This document shows positions 25,075 through 33,008 of a stretch of 64,000 nucleotides of DNA, one piece after another. Both the position numbers and the translations under genes were made by a program. The notes beneath the pieces were generated by a model. It had not been told where the DNA came from, searched no databases, and saw nothing but the letters and a program-made list of their open reading frames with translations. Position 1 is the first letter of the stretch, and the number at the start of each line of letters is the position of its first letter. This stretch comes from Bacteroidales bacterium (lineage in GTDB: Bacteria; Bacteroidota; Bacteroidia; Bacteroidales; P3), in contig JAEEZY010000031.1 of NCBI GenBank assembly GCA_016292015.1, positions 62,001 to 126,000 of the forward strand, in the 5' to 3' direction.

Positions 25075-25542
25075 ATGACTCATCAAGAACTTATGAGGCT
25101 GGCAATTCGGCTTTCGGAAGAGAACGTGCTGAACGGCGGCGGCCCCTTCGGTGCGGTGATAGCCAAAGAGGGAGAAGTTATCGCCACGGGTGTGAACCGC
25201 GTGACTGCAAACAACGACCCCACCGCGCATGCCGAGGTGAGCGCCATACGCGAGGCCTGCCGCAAGGTGAAGAATTTCAAACTTGACGGCTGCGTGGTTT
25301 ACAGCTCGTGCGAACCTTGCCCCATGTGTCTCAGCGCATTATACTGGGCCGGTATCTCAAAGATATACTACGCCAACACCAAGGACGACGCAAAAGCGAT
25401 AGACTTCGACGACTCGTTCATCTATGAACAGCTGTCACTGGAGCGTGGCGACCGCAGCATAGCAAGCGAACAGATGATGCACGACGAAGCGCTGAAAGCT
25501 TTCGAGATGTGGCGCGACAAAGAGGATAAGACTGAGTATTGA
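25075..25542 (+). CDS. guaD: Guanine deaminase, cytidine-deaminase fold
   Basis: This 155-residue zinc enzyme deaminates guanine to xanthine. The zinc site is HAE at 52-54 plus CPMC at 82-85, with the proton-shuttling Glu54. FDDSFIY and the C-terminal EY ending are typical of the Bacillus subtilis GuaD type and separate it from tRNA adenosine deaminase TadA. The open frame extends to 24976, but the upstream part includes the terminator of the previous gene, so the ATG at 25075 is right. Its TGA stop overlaps the first bases of a GATTGCTT-type tandem repeat. Confidence 0.88.
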   Translation: MTHQELMRLAIRLSEENVLNGGGPFGAVIAKEGEVIATGVNRVTANNDPTAHAEVSAIREACRKVKNFKLDGCVVYSSCEPCPMCLSALYWAGISKIYYANTKDDAKAIDFDDSFIYEQLSLERGDRSIASEQMMHDEALKAFEMWRDKEDKTEY

Positions 25543-25588
25543 TTGCTTGAGTGCCTGAATGCTTGAATGCTTGAGTGCTTGAGTGGGC
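25541..25588. repeat. 8-bp tandem repeat GANTGCTT starting at the guaD stop codon
   Basis: Units GATTGCTT, GAGTGCCT, GAATGCTT, GAATGCTT, GAGTGCTT and GAGTGGGC follow at 8-bp steps from 25541. The first GA is the end of the TGA stop of guaD. A matching array starts at the stop codon of the polyferredoxin gene (63289). Confidence 0.92.
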
Positions 25589-25601
25589 TGACGCGGTTGG
25601 G

Positions 25602-26372
25602 TCAGTTCACTTCGCGCAGTTCCAAGTTGCCTTCCGAATAGACGGCATAACTGCGGTGATCGAGCCAGTCGCCGGTGTTGACGTATTTTATCGGAGTAAT
25701 CAGAGTACTCGGATTGTTCTGAATATCCATCAACAGCGGCGTGTGACGGTGGCCGAAGACAGCGTAGTCAAACCGTTCTTGCTGCATGCGCTCTTTTATG
25801 TAAATCACAATGCCTTCACGGTCGTCGCCGAGGTAATGTTGCAGACCTTCGCGCTGGTGCTTAAGCTTGTTGCTGTCGCTCCAACGTTGTGCTATGGGAA
25901 AAGTCAGCTTCGGAGGAAGCAAGGCGAACATACGCTGGCAAGCACGGTTGCGGAACACTTTCTTCAGGCGGTCGTAGCCAGGGTCGAAACCACCAAGCCC
26001 GTCGCCGTGACCTATGAGGAAACGCCTGCCGTCGAACTCCACTATGTCTGGCTCCGAGTGCATCACTGCGCCGACTTCGTTCTCAAGATAGTCGAAGAGC
26101 CACATGTCGTGGTTGCCTATATAATAATGTATCTCCACCCCTGCGTCGGCGAGCTCAGCCAGCTTGCCGAGAAGCCTCACGTGTCCACGCGGAACGACAT
26201 GCTTGTAGGTAAACCAGAAGTCGAACATGTCGCCCAGCAACACCAACCGCTTGGCGTCGGCCTTCATGGTGTCGAGCAGACGGCAGAGCGAAAGCTCCCG
26301 CTCACGCGAGTCGTCGCCAGAGCCCAGATGAGCGTCACTGACGAAATAGAGCTTATTACGGATGTCGCTCAT
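25602..26372 (-). CDS. lpxH: UDP-2,3-diacylglucosamine diphosphatase
   Basis: LpxH hydrolyses UDP-2,3-diacylglucosamine to lipid X in lipid A synthesis, peripheral to the inner membrane. The 256-residue calcineurin-fold phosphoesterase shows its metal ligands in order: SDAH (12-15), GDMFD (47-51), GNHD (86-89) and GHGDG (121-125). It overlaps the preceding DUF4369 lipoprotein gene by four bases. It could be a paralogous phosphoesterase, but length and motifs fit LpxH. Confidence 0.85.
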   Translation of the reverse strand: MSDIRNKLYFVSDAHLGSGDDSRERELSLCRLLDTMKADAKRLVLLGDMFDFWFTYKHVVPRGHVRLLGKLAELADAGVEIHYYIGNHDMWLFDYLENEVGAVMHSEPDIVEFDGRRFLIGHGDGLGGFDPGYDRLKKVFRNRACQRMFALLPPKLTFPIAQRWSDSNKLKHQREGLQHYLGDDREGIVIYIKERMQQERFDYAVFGHRHTPLLMDIQNNPSTLITPIKYVNTGDWLDHRSYAVYSEGNLELREVN

Positions 26373-27202
26373 TCGGCACCGTTTAACGAGAAGTTCACGG
26401 CTTGAGGCTTTTTGCGTTCCACCTGGAAGCGCACACGCTCCATCACATTCTTGAAGGCAAGAGTGTGTGGGTTGTCGGCCGTTGCCTCGTTCTCTTCCAA
26501 ACCCTGAAGCACCTGCTCGTAGTAGGTGAAGAGCTCTGGGTAGCGGTCAACATCGATTATGGGGTGGTTGCCGTTGAAAGGCTTGTAGAGAGCGATAAGC
26601 GTGGCAAGCGAGCCGCTGTTGTCCTGTAGAAACTGTGTGATATACATCACCTGCTCGTCGTATGCTTCGCGATAGAGCGAGTCGGTCTCCTGTTTCGCCT
26701 TGCGATATGCGACGGTGTCGCCGATGACCTTCATCATGCCGTTTTCTTCGACGGTTTGAATGCCGAAACGTTCACGGTTGGCACGGTCGGAGGCAACGAT
26801 GTCGCGAAGCTTGTAAGCGCCGTAGTTGCTGTAATCCTGCAGCTGCCAGAGGGTTGCCGACTCTTTCGATCCATCGACCTTATAGCTGAGCGAGAGGCTG
26901 TCGAACACTCCGGAGAGCTTTATCTTCTCGCCCTTGTAGGGCAGCAGGACCACATAGTCAACCGCCGAGGTGTGGAGGTTGTAAAAAGTCTGGTATTCGT
27001 ATTTGCCGCTGTAGCTGAACTTACCTTTCTTGTCAATCTGGATGGAGTCGAGGAAATGCGGCCCGTCGGGGGTTAGCTCCTCGATGTACATCACCTTCCC
27101 AGCACCGTTGTCGATGGTGCCTTCGATGGTGAACTTGTTTTCTTTCTTGCATCCGGCGAAAAACATCACCAGAACTGCGAATAGTAAAAAGTATCTTTTC
27201 AT
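26369..27202 (-). CDS. DUF4369 lipoprotein
   Basis: A 277-residue exported lipoprotein. The signal peptide ends in the lipobox FFAGC (Cys18). The N-terminal domain (about 22-120), beginning FTIEGTIDNGAGKVMYIEEL, is the DUF4369 type often joined to thioredoxin-like domains in Bacteroidota. Here the C-terminal part is helical and has no CxxC, so no thioredoxin domain is present. Probable location: periplasmic face of a membrane. It overlaps lpxH by four bases, and its upstream spacer is rich in GGAAGGGTTTGAAGGG words. Confidence 0.8.
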   Translation of the reverse strand: MKRYFLLFAVLVMFFAGCKKENKFTIEGTIDNGAGKVMYIEELTPDGPHFLDSIQIDKKGKFSYSGKYEYQTFYNLHTSAVDYVVLLPYKGEKIKLSGVFDSLSLSYKVDGSKESATLWQLQDYSNYGAYKLRDIVASDRANRERFGIQTVEENGMMKVIGDTVAYRKAKQETDSLYREAYDEQVMYITQFLQDNSGSLATLIALYKPFNGNHPIIDVDRYPELFTYYEQVLQGLEENEATADNPHTLAFKNVMERVRFQVERKKPQAVNFSLNGAE

Positions 27203-27204
27203 GA

Positions 27205-27290
27205 TGAGTTTTATGGTTGGAAGGGTTTGAAGGGTTCGCTTCGCTTGAATGTTTAAAAGGGTCTAGGTTGGAAGGGTTGAAAAAGTCACT
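27205..27290. repeat. GGTTGGAAGGGTTTGAAGGG-type spacer repeat
   Basis: Degenerate words GGTTGGAAGGGTT and GGGTTTGAA recur through this spacer, with GGTTCGCTTCGCTTGAA at 27233-27249. The last word recurs inverted near 39413-39432, and as GGTTCGTTTCGCTTAAA near 43832. Confidence 0.7.
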
Positions 27291-27349
27291 GCTCACAAAA
27301 ATCTCAACTCGTTTAGTTCTACCTATTAAATATGTTACGCTCTTATTTA

Positions 27350-28177
27350 TTAAAACCAATCTTCCATTGACCGAAGATTATCACCTCCACTAATCTTTAT
27401 TGATTTACCAATATTATTAAAACACTCGTTTTCTTTTTTATCAGCCTCTGATTCGCTCACTTCTTTGCCGTTTATAAAACACTTCAGTGATTCCCCTCCA
27501 TCGTCATCCCAACTATGACCGCGTTCTATATCTGCTATTCTTTGTAATTTGCCAGATTTAAGATACTCTATATAATCATGGACCTCACCCATTTGACCAT
27601 AGAAGCTTTTGATTCGGTTTTTACGTGGGATGTATGAAATATCCCATGTTGTGTGATCTTCTTTTACTTGACCATTAGCTATAGTCAACAAACAAGAGCC
27701 AACACTCTCATATTCTGAAAAAATAACAAGTTCAGGAATGTCATCATTGTCTATGAATGCATACATCCACCCGCGATATTCCATTTGCTTAAAATCCTCA
27801 TGTTCCCTTACGTATTTTTTGTACAGAGACTCGTAATCAACTTTGTTATCGCTTGGCTGTTCATCTTCATCAATTTTTACACAATCTTCTGAATTCTTTA
27901 TGGTTGGTTGTTCGATTTGCTCGATGACTGAATCATTCAGTGTAGTTGGAGGACCAGCGTTGGATCTTTTTTTGTGAATAATCAAAATAATCGCTAGAAA
28001 AACAACAATAACCAGGACACTGGCAATAATTATTTTATTCTTAGATATATTGAATTGGGGACAGTGAGGTTTATCTGTTTTCCTCTTTCTGTTTTTTAGA
28101 ATGTAGCCACAATGTGGGCATGACTTAGCGGTGTCACTTATCTGGTTCCCGCATTCGGGGCAATTAATTAAAGCCAT
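27350..28177 (-). CDS. Zinc-ribbon membrane protein of unknown function
   Basis: A 275-residue protein with an N-terminal zinc ribbon (Cys at 6, 9, 20 and 23 in CPEC and CPHC), a basic linker, one membrane segment at about 47-67 and a mostly acidic C-terminal domain. The topology suggests the ribbon stays in the cytosol and the rest is outside. The gene is much more A+T-rich than its neighbours lpxH and aroC, which suggests acquisition. The C-terminal domain (HDYIEYLKSGKLQRIADIE, then a DDDGG) is unrecognised. Confidence 0.75.
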   Translation of the reverse strand: MALINCPECGNQISDTAKSCPHCGYILKNRKRKTDKPHCPQFNISKNKIIIASVLVIVVFLAIILIIHKKRSNAGPPTTLNDSVIEQIEQPTIKNSEDCVKIDEDEQPSDNKVDYESLYKKYVREHEDFKQMEYRGWMYAFIDNDDIPELVIFSEYESVGSCLLTIANGQVKEDHTTWDISYIPRKNRIKSFYGQMGEVHDYIEYLKSGKLQRIADIERGHSWDDDGGESLKCFINGKEVSESEADKKENECFNNIGKSIKISGGDNLRSMEDWF

Positions 28178-28204
28178 ATTTTTTTTAATAATGTGATTAA
28201 GATT

Positions 28205-28258
28205 GGTACGACGTTTTAAAGGGTTAAAATTGGTAATGGGTTAAAGGTTGGAAAAGTT
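28205..28258. repeat. GTTTTAAAGGGTTAAAA-type spacer repeat running into the aroC 3' end
   Basis: The words TTTAAAGGGTTAAA and GGGTTAAAGGTTGGAAAAGTT fill the spacer and extend over the last codons of aroC (which ends at 28241), so its C-terminal residues PNFSNL are read from repeat-like sequence. Confidence 0.65.
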
Positions 28259-29242
28259 CGGGGTGAGAAAGTCAATCAACGCAAGGGCGGCCATAGCCTC
28301 AACCACAACCGCGGCGCGACTCACATGGCAACGGTCATGGCGGCCTTTGATTTCAATCATCTGCACCTCCCCTGCCCCATTGCGGCACTGTGTAAGTGGA
28401 ATCTGCGTCACCACAGGATGGAACCCCACCGTGAACTCGACGGGCATACCGTTCGAGATGCCGCCCTGTATGCCTCCGCAATGGTTGGAGAGTGTTAATG
28501 GTGAATTGTGAAATTCGGATTCCGAATCGACTCCCGATGCCTCTTTGGCGCAGTCGTTCCAGCGGTCGGCATAGTCGTTGCCCGTCATCGCTGCGGCCTC
28601 CTTGCCGATGCCCATCTCCAAACTCACCACCGAGGGAATTGAAAACATCGCGTATGCCAACCGAGCGTTGAGGCGGTCGAAGACCGGCTCGCCCACCCCT
28701 GGCTTCACACCGAAAATCGTGCAGCGAACGACGCCGCCCACGGTGTCGCCCTCCGAAACATCCTGTCCGGCGCTCCATTCCGACACAATGCTTATGCCTG
28801 CTGACGCAAGCAGCTGCTTGGCTATGGCGCCTGCTACGACTCTCGCCACCGTCTCTCGTGCCGAAGCTCGACCTCCACCGCGATGGTCGCGGATGCCGTA
28901 CTTCTCCTGGTAGGTGTAGTCGGCGTGTCCTGCACGCTGCCAATCTTTCAGGTTGTAATAATCCTCGCTGCGAGCGTCGCTGTTGCGGACGATGAAAGCA
29001 ATCGGCGTACCCAGCGTCACTCCGTCCACGATGCCCGACTGCCACTCGACGCGGTCGGCCTCCTTCCTCTCGGTCGTGCCTTCAATCCCGTCACCGCGAC
29101 GGCGTGCAAGCTCGGCATCGATGGCGTTGAAATCCAGACGCAAGCTCGCTGGACAGCCGTCAATGACACCGCCCACCGACACCCCGTGCGATTCGCCGAA
29201 AGTGGTCAAACGGAAGTTGTTGCCGAAAGTGTTGCCAGACAT
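28241..29242 (-). CDS. aroC: Chorismate synthase
   Basis: AroC converts EPSP to chorismate using reduced FMN. The 333-residue protein opens with GNNFRLTTFGESHGVSVGGVI, and keeps the family landmarks YRPGHADYTY-type (here RAGHADYTYQEKYG), DHRGGGRASARET and NHCGGIQGGISNG. It is somewhat short at the C-terminus. Before NHCGGIQGG it carries SESEFHNSPLTLS, read from a stretch (28491-28527) resembling this genome's intergenic words TTCACAATTCACCATTAAC and TTCGGAATTTC; most homologues differ there. Activity is likely intact because the substrate and FMN motifs are kept. Confidence 0.92.
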   Translation of the reverse strand: MSGNTFGNNFRLTTFGESHGVSVGGVIDGCPASLRLDFNAIDAELARRRGDGIEGTTERKEADRVEWQSGIVDGVTLGTPIAFIVRNSDARSEDYYNLKDWQRAGHADYTYQEKYGIRDHRGGGRASARETVARVVAGAIAKQLLASAGISIVSEWSAGQDVSEGDTVGGVVRCTIFGVKPGVGEPVFDRLNARLAYAMFSIPSVVSLEMGIGKEAAAMTGNDYADRWNDCAKEASGVDSESEFHNSPLTLSNHCGGIQGGISNGMPVEFTVGFHPVVTQIPLTQCRNGAGEVQMIEIKGRHDRCHVSRAAVVVEAMAALALIDFLTPNFSNL

Positions 29243-29338
29243 CTATGAGGGAGTTTTGAGTATTAAGTGGATTGCTGAATTTCGGAATTTCGAGATAACC
29301 GAATGACGATATTCTGAAATCCCGACATCTCCCCTACC

Positions 29339-30037
29339 CTATTTCGGATTGATTTCCAGCAGCTCCACCTCAAAGACCAGAAGAGATCCCGCCGGGATGT
29401 CGCCCACCTTGCGCTCGCCGTAGGCGAGGTTGTGGGGGATGTAGAGGATATACTTGGAGCCTTCGTCCATCAGCTGCAGGCCTTCCGTCCAGCCAGCGAT
29501 GACCTGATTGAGGGCGAAGGTGATAGGTTCGCCGCGTTCCACACTGCTGTCGAACACCTTGCCGTCAATCAGTTTGCCGGTGTAATGCACCTTCACCTTG
29601 TCCGTGGCAGTGGGTTTCTTGCCGTTGCCGGCCTTCTTGCGTATGTACGAGAGGCCCGACTCGGTGGTATAAACCGACTTGTTGTTGCGTATTTTCTCCA
29701 TGTAGGCCTTGCCCGCGGCGATGTTCGCCTCACAATCTTTCTTCATCTTTTCGTTCATTTGGTTCTGATAGCGCACCATCAGGCTCTCCATCTGTTCCTG
29801 AGTGAAGTAGATATTGCCCTTTTCGGCGTTCTGCAACGCCTGCGACACCTTGTCAACGCTGAACATCACCCCCTGTCGCAGCCATTCGGTGTAGATGCTC
29901 TGTCCTACTGCGTATGATATCGAGTCGTTGAATGTTTTAAGGCCTTTGGCTTTCACCACGGTCATCTCCTGTGCGCTGGAAACCGAAACCAGCGCAACGG
30001 CAAAAAAGAAGGCTGATGATGCAATGATTTTTCTCAT
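29339..30037 (-). CDS. FKBP-type peptidyl-prolyl cis-trans isomerase, exported
   Basis: A 232-residue protein with a signal peptide (cleavage likely after SVSSA), an N-terminal helical dimerisation domain of the FkpA/Mip type, and a C-terminal FKBP domain from about residue 140: DKVKVHYTGKLIDGKVFDSS, then GWTEGLQLM and YIPHNLAYG. It assists folding of exported proteins in the periplasm. A hairpin lies just upstream between it and butyrate kinase. Confidence 0.88.
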   Translation of the reverse strand: MRKIIASSAFFFAVALVSVSSAQEMTVVKAKGLKTFNDSISYAVGQSIYTEWLRQGVMFSVDKVSQALQNAEKGNIYFTQEQMESLMVRYQNQMNEKMKKDCEANIAAGKAYMEKIRNNKSVYTTESGLSYIRKKAGNGKKPTATDKVKVHYTGKLIDGKVFDSSVERGEPITFALNQVIAGWTEGLQLMDEGSKYILYIPHNLAYGERKVGDIPAGSLLVFEVELLEINPK

Positions 30038-30060
30038 AACTGTTATTCGTTTCTACAAAC

Positions 30061-30086
30061 AATGCCTGCGGCGAACCGCAGGCATT
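30061..30086. terminator. Hairpin between butyrate kinase and the FKBP gene
   Basis: AATGCCTGCGG, a CGAA loop and CCGCAGGCATT form a perfect 11-bp stem. It would end the butyrate kinase transcript on the minus strand, although no long T-run follows in that direction. Confidence 0.6.
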
Positions 30087-30165
30087 CATATTACATTATA
30101 TTTAAGTGTTCTTGCGGCACTATTTACCAGTCACTAATCACTTTCTCAATTCACAGGTCACATAA

Positions 30166-31257
30166 TCACACATATTCCTTTGCCGGCACTCCGTCGAGTA
30201 TCTCCTTACCGCAGATGGCAAGTGCCAGCATCTCGTTCTCGCCCTTGTAAATCTTCACTGGGGCAATCCAGCCGATTTGGTCAGTGATCTGAGCCATCCA
30301 GGGTTTGCTGTAGGCGATGCCGCCGGTGAGGATGATGGCGTCAACCTTGCCTTTCACAACAGCGGCCAGACGGCTGATTTCTAGCGACACCTGATAGCAG
30401 AACGCATCGACCAGCAGCTTGCACTTCTCGTCGCCGGCCAGCGCGCGCTTCTCCACCTCGTAGGCGTCGTTGGTGTTCAGGTAGGCCACAAAGCCGCCCT
30501 CGGCGGTGACCATCTTCTTCACCTTCGCCATATCGTATTTTCCGCTGAAGCACACCTCGATGAGCTTGCTGGCGTTGATCGAGCCCGAGCGGGTGGGCGA
30601 GAATGCACCGAGGCCGCACAATGCGCGGTTCACCTCAACGCAACGGCCGTGCTCGTGGATGCCCACGCTCACGCCGCCGCCCATGTGGGCGATGATGAGG
30701 TTCAGGTCCTCATAGTGCTTGCCAAGCTCGCGGGCATAGAGCTTGCCGGTCATCTTCTGGTTGAGGCAGTGCCAGATGACGCCTTCGCGCTTGGGGTCGA
30801 GGTCAAACTCGGGATGTCCCGTGATTTTGGCGTATGCCGGACGCTCGTCAACGATGCCCGGGTCGGCTATATATGCACATTCGAGGCCTATCTCGCGGGC
30901 AATCGAGTCACTGATCAGAGCGCCCAGGTTGCAGGCGTGCTTGCCCTGGATACCGTCGTGGCACTCTTTTTTCATCAGTTCGTTCACACGGTAGGTGCCG
31001 CTCTCGCACGGACGAGTCAATCCGCCGCGTCCCATGACGATAGCAATCTCGTCGGTGCCCACACCGTGGTCTTTCAGCATGGAAAGGATAGCCGCTTTGC
31101 GGTAGTCGAACTGGTCGGCCACCTCCTTGTATTTCTGTATCTCCTCAATGGGGTGAGTGATGTTCTCGGTGAAGACCTCGTTCTCGCCCTCGTAGATAGA
31201 CGTTTTGGTAGATGTTGCGCCTGGATTGATTACCAGAGTGTACTTCCTTGTGCTCAT
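30166..31257 (-). CDS. buk: Butyrate kinase
   Basis: This 363-residue acetokinase-family enzyme makes butyrate and ATP from butyryl phosphate, or acts on a branched-chain equivalent. Landmarks are LVINPGATSTKTSIYEG at 8-24, MGRGGLTRP (90-98), AHMGGGVSVGIH, and ILTGGIAYS. The partner phosphate butyryltransferase (ptb) is not adjacent. It may work with the ADP-forming acyl-CoA synthetase nearby in end-product formation, or recycle acyl phosphates. A TATCTTTG element at 31299-31306 precedes it. Confidence 0.92.
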   Translation of the reverse strand: MSTRKYTLVINPGATSTKTSIYEGENEVFTENITHPIEEIQKYKEVADQFDYRKAAILSMLKDHGVGTDEIAIVMGRGGLTRPCESGTYRVNELMKKECHDGIQGKHACNLGALISDSIAREIGLECAYIADPGIVDERPAYAKITGHPEFDLDPKREGVIWHCLNQKMTGKLYARELGKHYEDLNLIIAHMGGGVSVGIHEHGRCVEVNRALCGLGAFSPTRSGSINASKLIEVCFSGKYDMAKVKKMVTAEGGFVAYLNTNDAYEVEKRALAGDEKCKLLVDAFCYQVSLEISRLAAVVKGKVDAIILTGGIAYSKPWMAQITDQIGWIAPVKIYKGENEMLALAICGKEILDGVPAKEYV

Positions 31258-31298
31258 ATTTTGTTTAATGTGTTAATGATTCTTAAAATTTCAATGTG

Positions 31299-31306
31299 CA
31301 AAGATA
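31299..31306 (-). promoter_or_regulatory. -7 promoter element for buk
   Basis: The minus strand reads TATCTTTG about 42 bases before the ATG. Confidence 0.65.
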
Positions 31307-31406
31307 AGAAATTTAATTTGATTTTTCACATCCCGGTTGCACTTTGTGAATAAGATGCCGGTTTTGTTGAAAAGTTGCCCGCCGTCAACAGCCCTCTTCA
31401 TCCCCC

Positions 31407-32705
31407 TCAAAGTCCCTTCCTGACCACATCGTACCCTTTATCGCAACGCCTCAGCCGCCAGCCGCCGCTCAGCTCTATTGCAAAGCCCTTCGTCTTCTTC
31501 CTCATCGACTTCGTCCCCTCTGGAATAATCAGCATCGGGCGTCCCGAAATCACACAGCCGTACTCCGAATATATCCTCCCAAACTCGCCTTTCAGCTCTA
31601 TCACAGAGAAAAAGTTGCCCATCTCCTCAAGTCCTGTCACACACGCCGGGTTGAACCCCATCTGATAGTCCTCCGCCTGCAGCCAGACGACATTGTTCGT
31701 CTCCATCTTCCTGCGAACCATCTCTTTTAGCGCCATCCGCGCCGCCTCAAGGGTGTCAACCACACGCATCACCTCAGCATACGAATCTGTCCTCTTTAGC
31801 GCCAGCGTGTCCACCGTCCCGGTCATCCCCACACCGTAAATACGCCTCACCCTCTCGCCCAGGTCCATCGTCGGAGTCACCTCGTTTCGCCACGTCGCAT
31901 CGACGTCGTTCAGGCAGGCATACATGGCGCCCATATAATAGCCGTACTGGCGCGACAGGTTAGGTGCCGTCATCAACCTCCCCACATCCTGTCCAAGCTG
32001 CTGCGCCACCTTTGACGAATCGCGCAGACACAGGCGGTATTGTGTGTAAAGCGCCAGACCTTCCTGAAACTCAAACCTGCATTCATCTCTGTCTTTCCCC
32101 ACAAAAAGCGTCCGCCGCCACGCTCTGAAACCCAGAGCTTTTTCCACATGTTCGCGTCTTTCCGTCCCATCGCCTTCCAAAGCCTTCGCCAGCTCCGCCA
32201 ACTCGCAGAGCACCAGCGTCCTGCCCGCCTTCGTATCTACATGCCCGTTGTCATAAACCATCTCGTCGCTGCCGTAGTGACGGTTCTGAAACCGGTGGAA
32301 AAGTTCGTGAACAAACACCTCCACCAAAGCGCTGTCCGACATCTCGAACATCGGCACGATGGCCACATCCACACCTCTGAGCCGAGCTGCGTTGCCGGCC
32401 ACCACGAGGTTCGAATCCAACGTTCCGCAATACAGCTCGCCCACTTCCCTCGCACCATTCAGCAACCTCGCGTCGTTGCAGAAAGCCAGCTTGTCCGCAT
32501 CCCTCACAAGCACCACCTCGCCCCAGATGTTCTCGCCCCACAGCCGTCCGCCGTCGGCGTCACAGACACGCTGAGCCTCCGCAAACAAACCAGCCGCACG
32601 TTCCTGTGGCATTGTGTCCCAACCCTGCGCCCACGCGCCCGTTGCGGCGACGATTGCAGCCAAAGCCAGCCACAGTGATTTCAGTCTTATGAAGATACCG
32701 TTCAT
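31407..32705 (-). CDS. Exported HExxH putative metallopeptidase, family unknown
   Basis: A 432-residue protein with a signal peptide (cleavage probably after TGAWA). It has a zinc-peptidase motif VHELFHRFQ, with HELFH at 133-137, and FQEGLALYTQY, with Glu215 at the distance and in the context expected of the third ligand of a gluzincin. This points to a secreted or periplasmic zinc peptidase. The C-terminal 90 residues look beta-rich. I do not recognise the family. The ATG at 32705 is chosen over 32747 because it opens directly into the signal peptide and lies after the TACTTTTG promoter (32728-32735). Confidence 0.75.
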   Translation of the reverse strand: MNGIFIRLKSLWLALAAIVAATGAWAQGWDTMPQERAAGLFAEAQRVCDADGGRLWGENIWGEVVLVRDADKLAFCNDARLLNGAREVGELYCGTLDSNLVVAGNAARLRGVDVAIVPMFEMSDSALVEVFVHELFHRFQNRHYGSDEMVYDNGHVDTKAGRTLVLCELAELAKALEGDGTERREHVEKALGFRAWRRTLFVGKDRDECRFEFQEGLALYTQYRLCLRDSSKVAQQLGQDVGRLMTAPNLSRQYGYYMGAMYACLNDVDATWRNEVTPTMDLGERVRRIYGVGMTGTVDTLALKRTDSYAEVMRVVDTLEAARMALKEMVRRKMETNNVVWLQAEDYQMGFNPACVTGLEEMGNFFSVIELKGEFGRIYSEYGCVISGRPMLIIPEGTKSMRKKTKGFAIELSGGWRLRRCDKGYDVVRKGL

Positions 32706-32727
32706 CTCTGTCCTTTGTTTCTGTTTG

Positions 32728-32735
32728 CAAAAGTA
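32728..32735 (-). promoter_or_regulatory. -7 promoter element for the HExxH protein
   Basis: The minus strand reads TACTTTTG, about 19 bases before the predicted transcription start plus leader of the ATG at 32705. Confidence 0.6.
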
Positions 32736-32961
32736 CGAAACCCCCATTGCGGTTTACGAATAAAATGGCAAAAATATTTTCACAAATCCCCCAACCCACT
32801 GACAACCAACCCCAACCAACAAACCTTCACAATTCAAGATATTTCCGTCCGAAGGTAAAAAGTCGGGATTCCACTTTTTTAAGGTCGCTATGTTAGATAG
32901 TTATATCAGAAAATTTTATTGTCTGCTTATGTGCTTGTTTTGCCAGATTAAATAAATTATG

Positions 32962-32969
32962 TAATTTTG
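32962..32969 (+). promoter_or_regulatory. -7 promoter element for the second DUF4143 ATPase
   Basis: TAATTTTG, about 36 bases before the likely start of transcription-to-ATG interval ending at 33009. Confidence 0.6.
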
Positions 32970-33008
32970 CAGTTGAATTGCAAGATTGCATAAAATATAT
33001 AGTTGTAT

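Larger units (their letters stand above)
32706..33008. other. Intergenic gap between divergent genes
   Basis: Contains the two divergent promoters (32728-32735 minus; 32962-32969 plus, TAATTTTG). The rest is A+T-rich and shows no gene or clear repeat. Confidence 0.6.

Noticed and set aside
31407..31665. Plus-strand ORF at 31375-31665
   Set aside because: Shadow of the exported HExxH protein gene; Pro/Ser-rich and without motifs.
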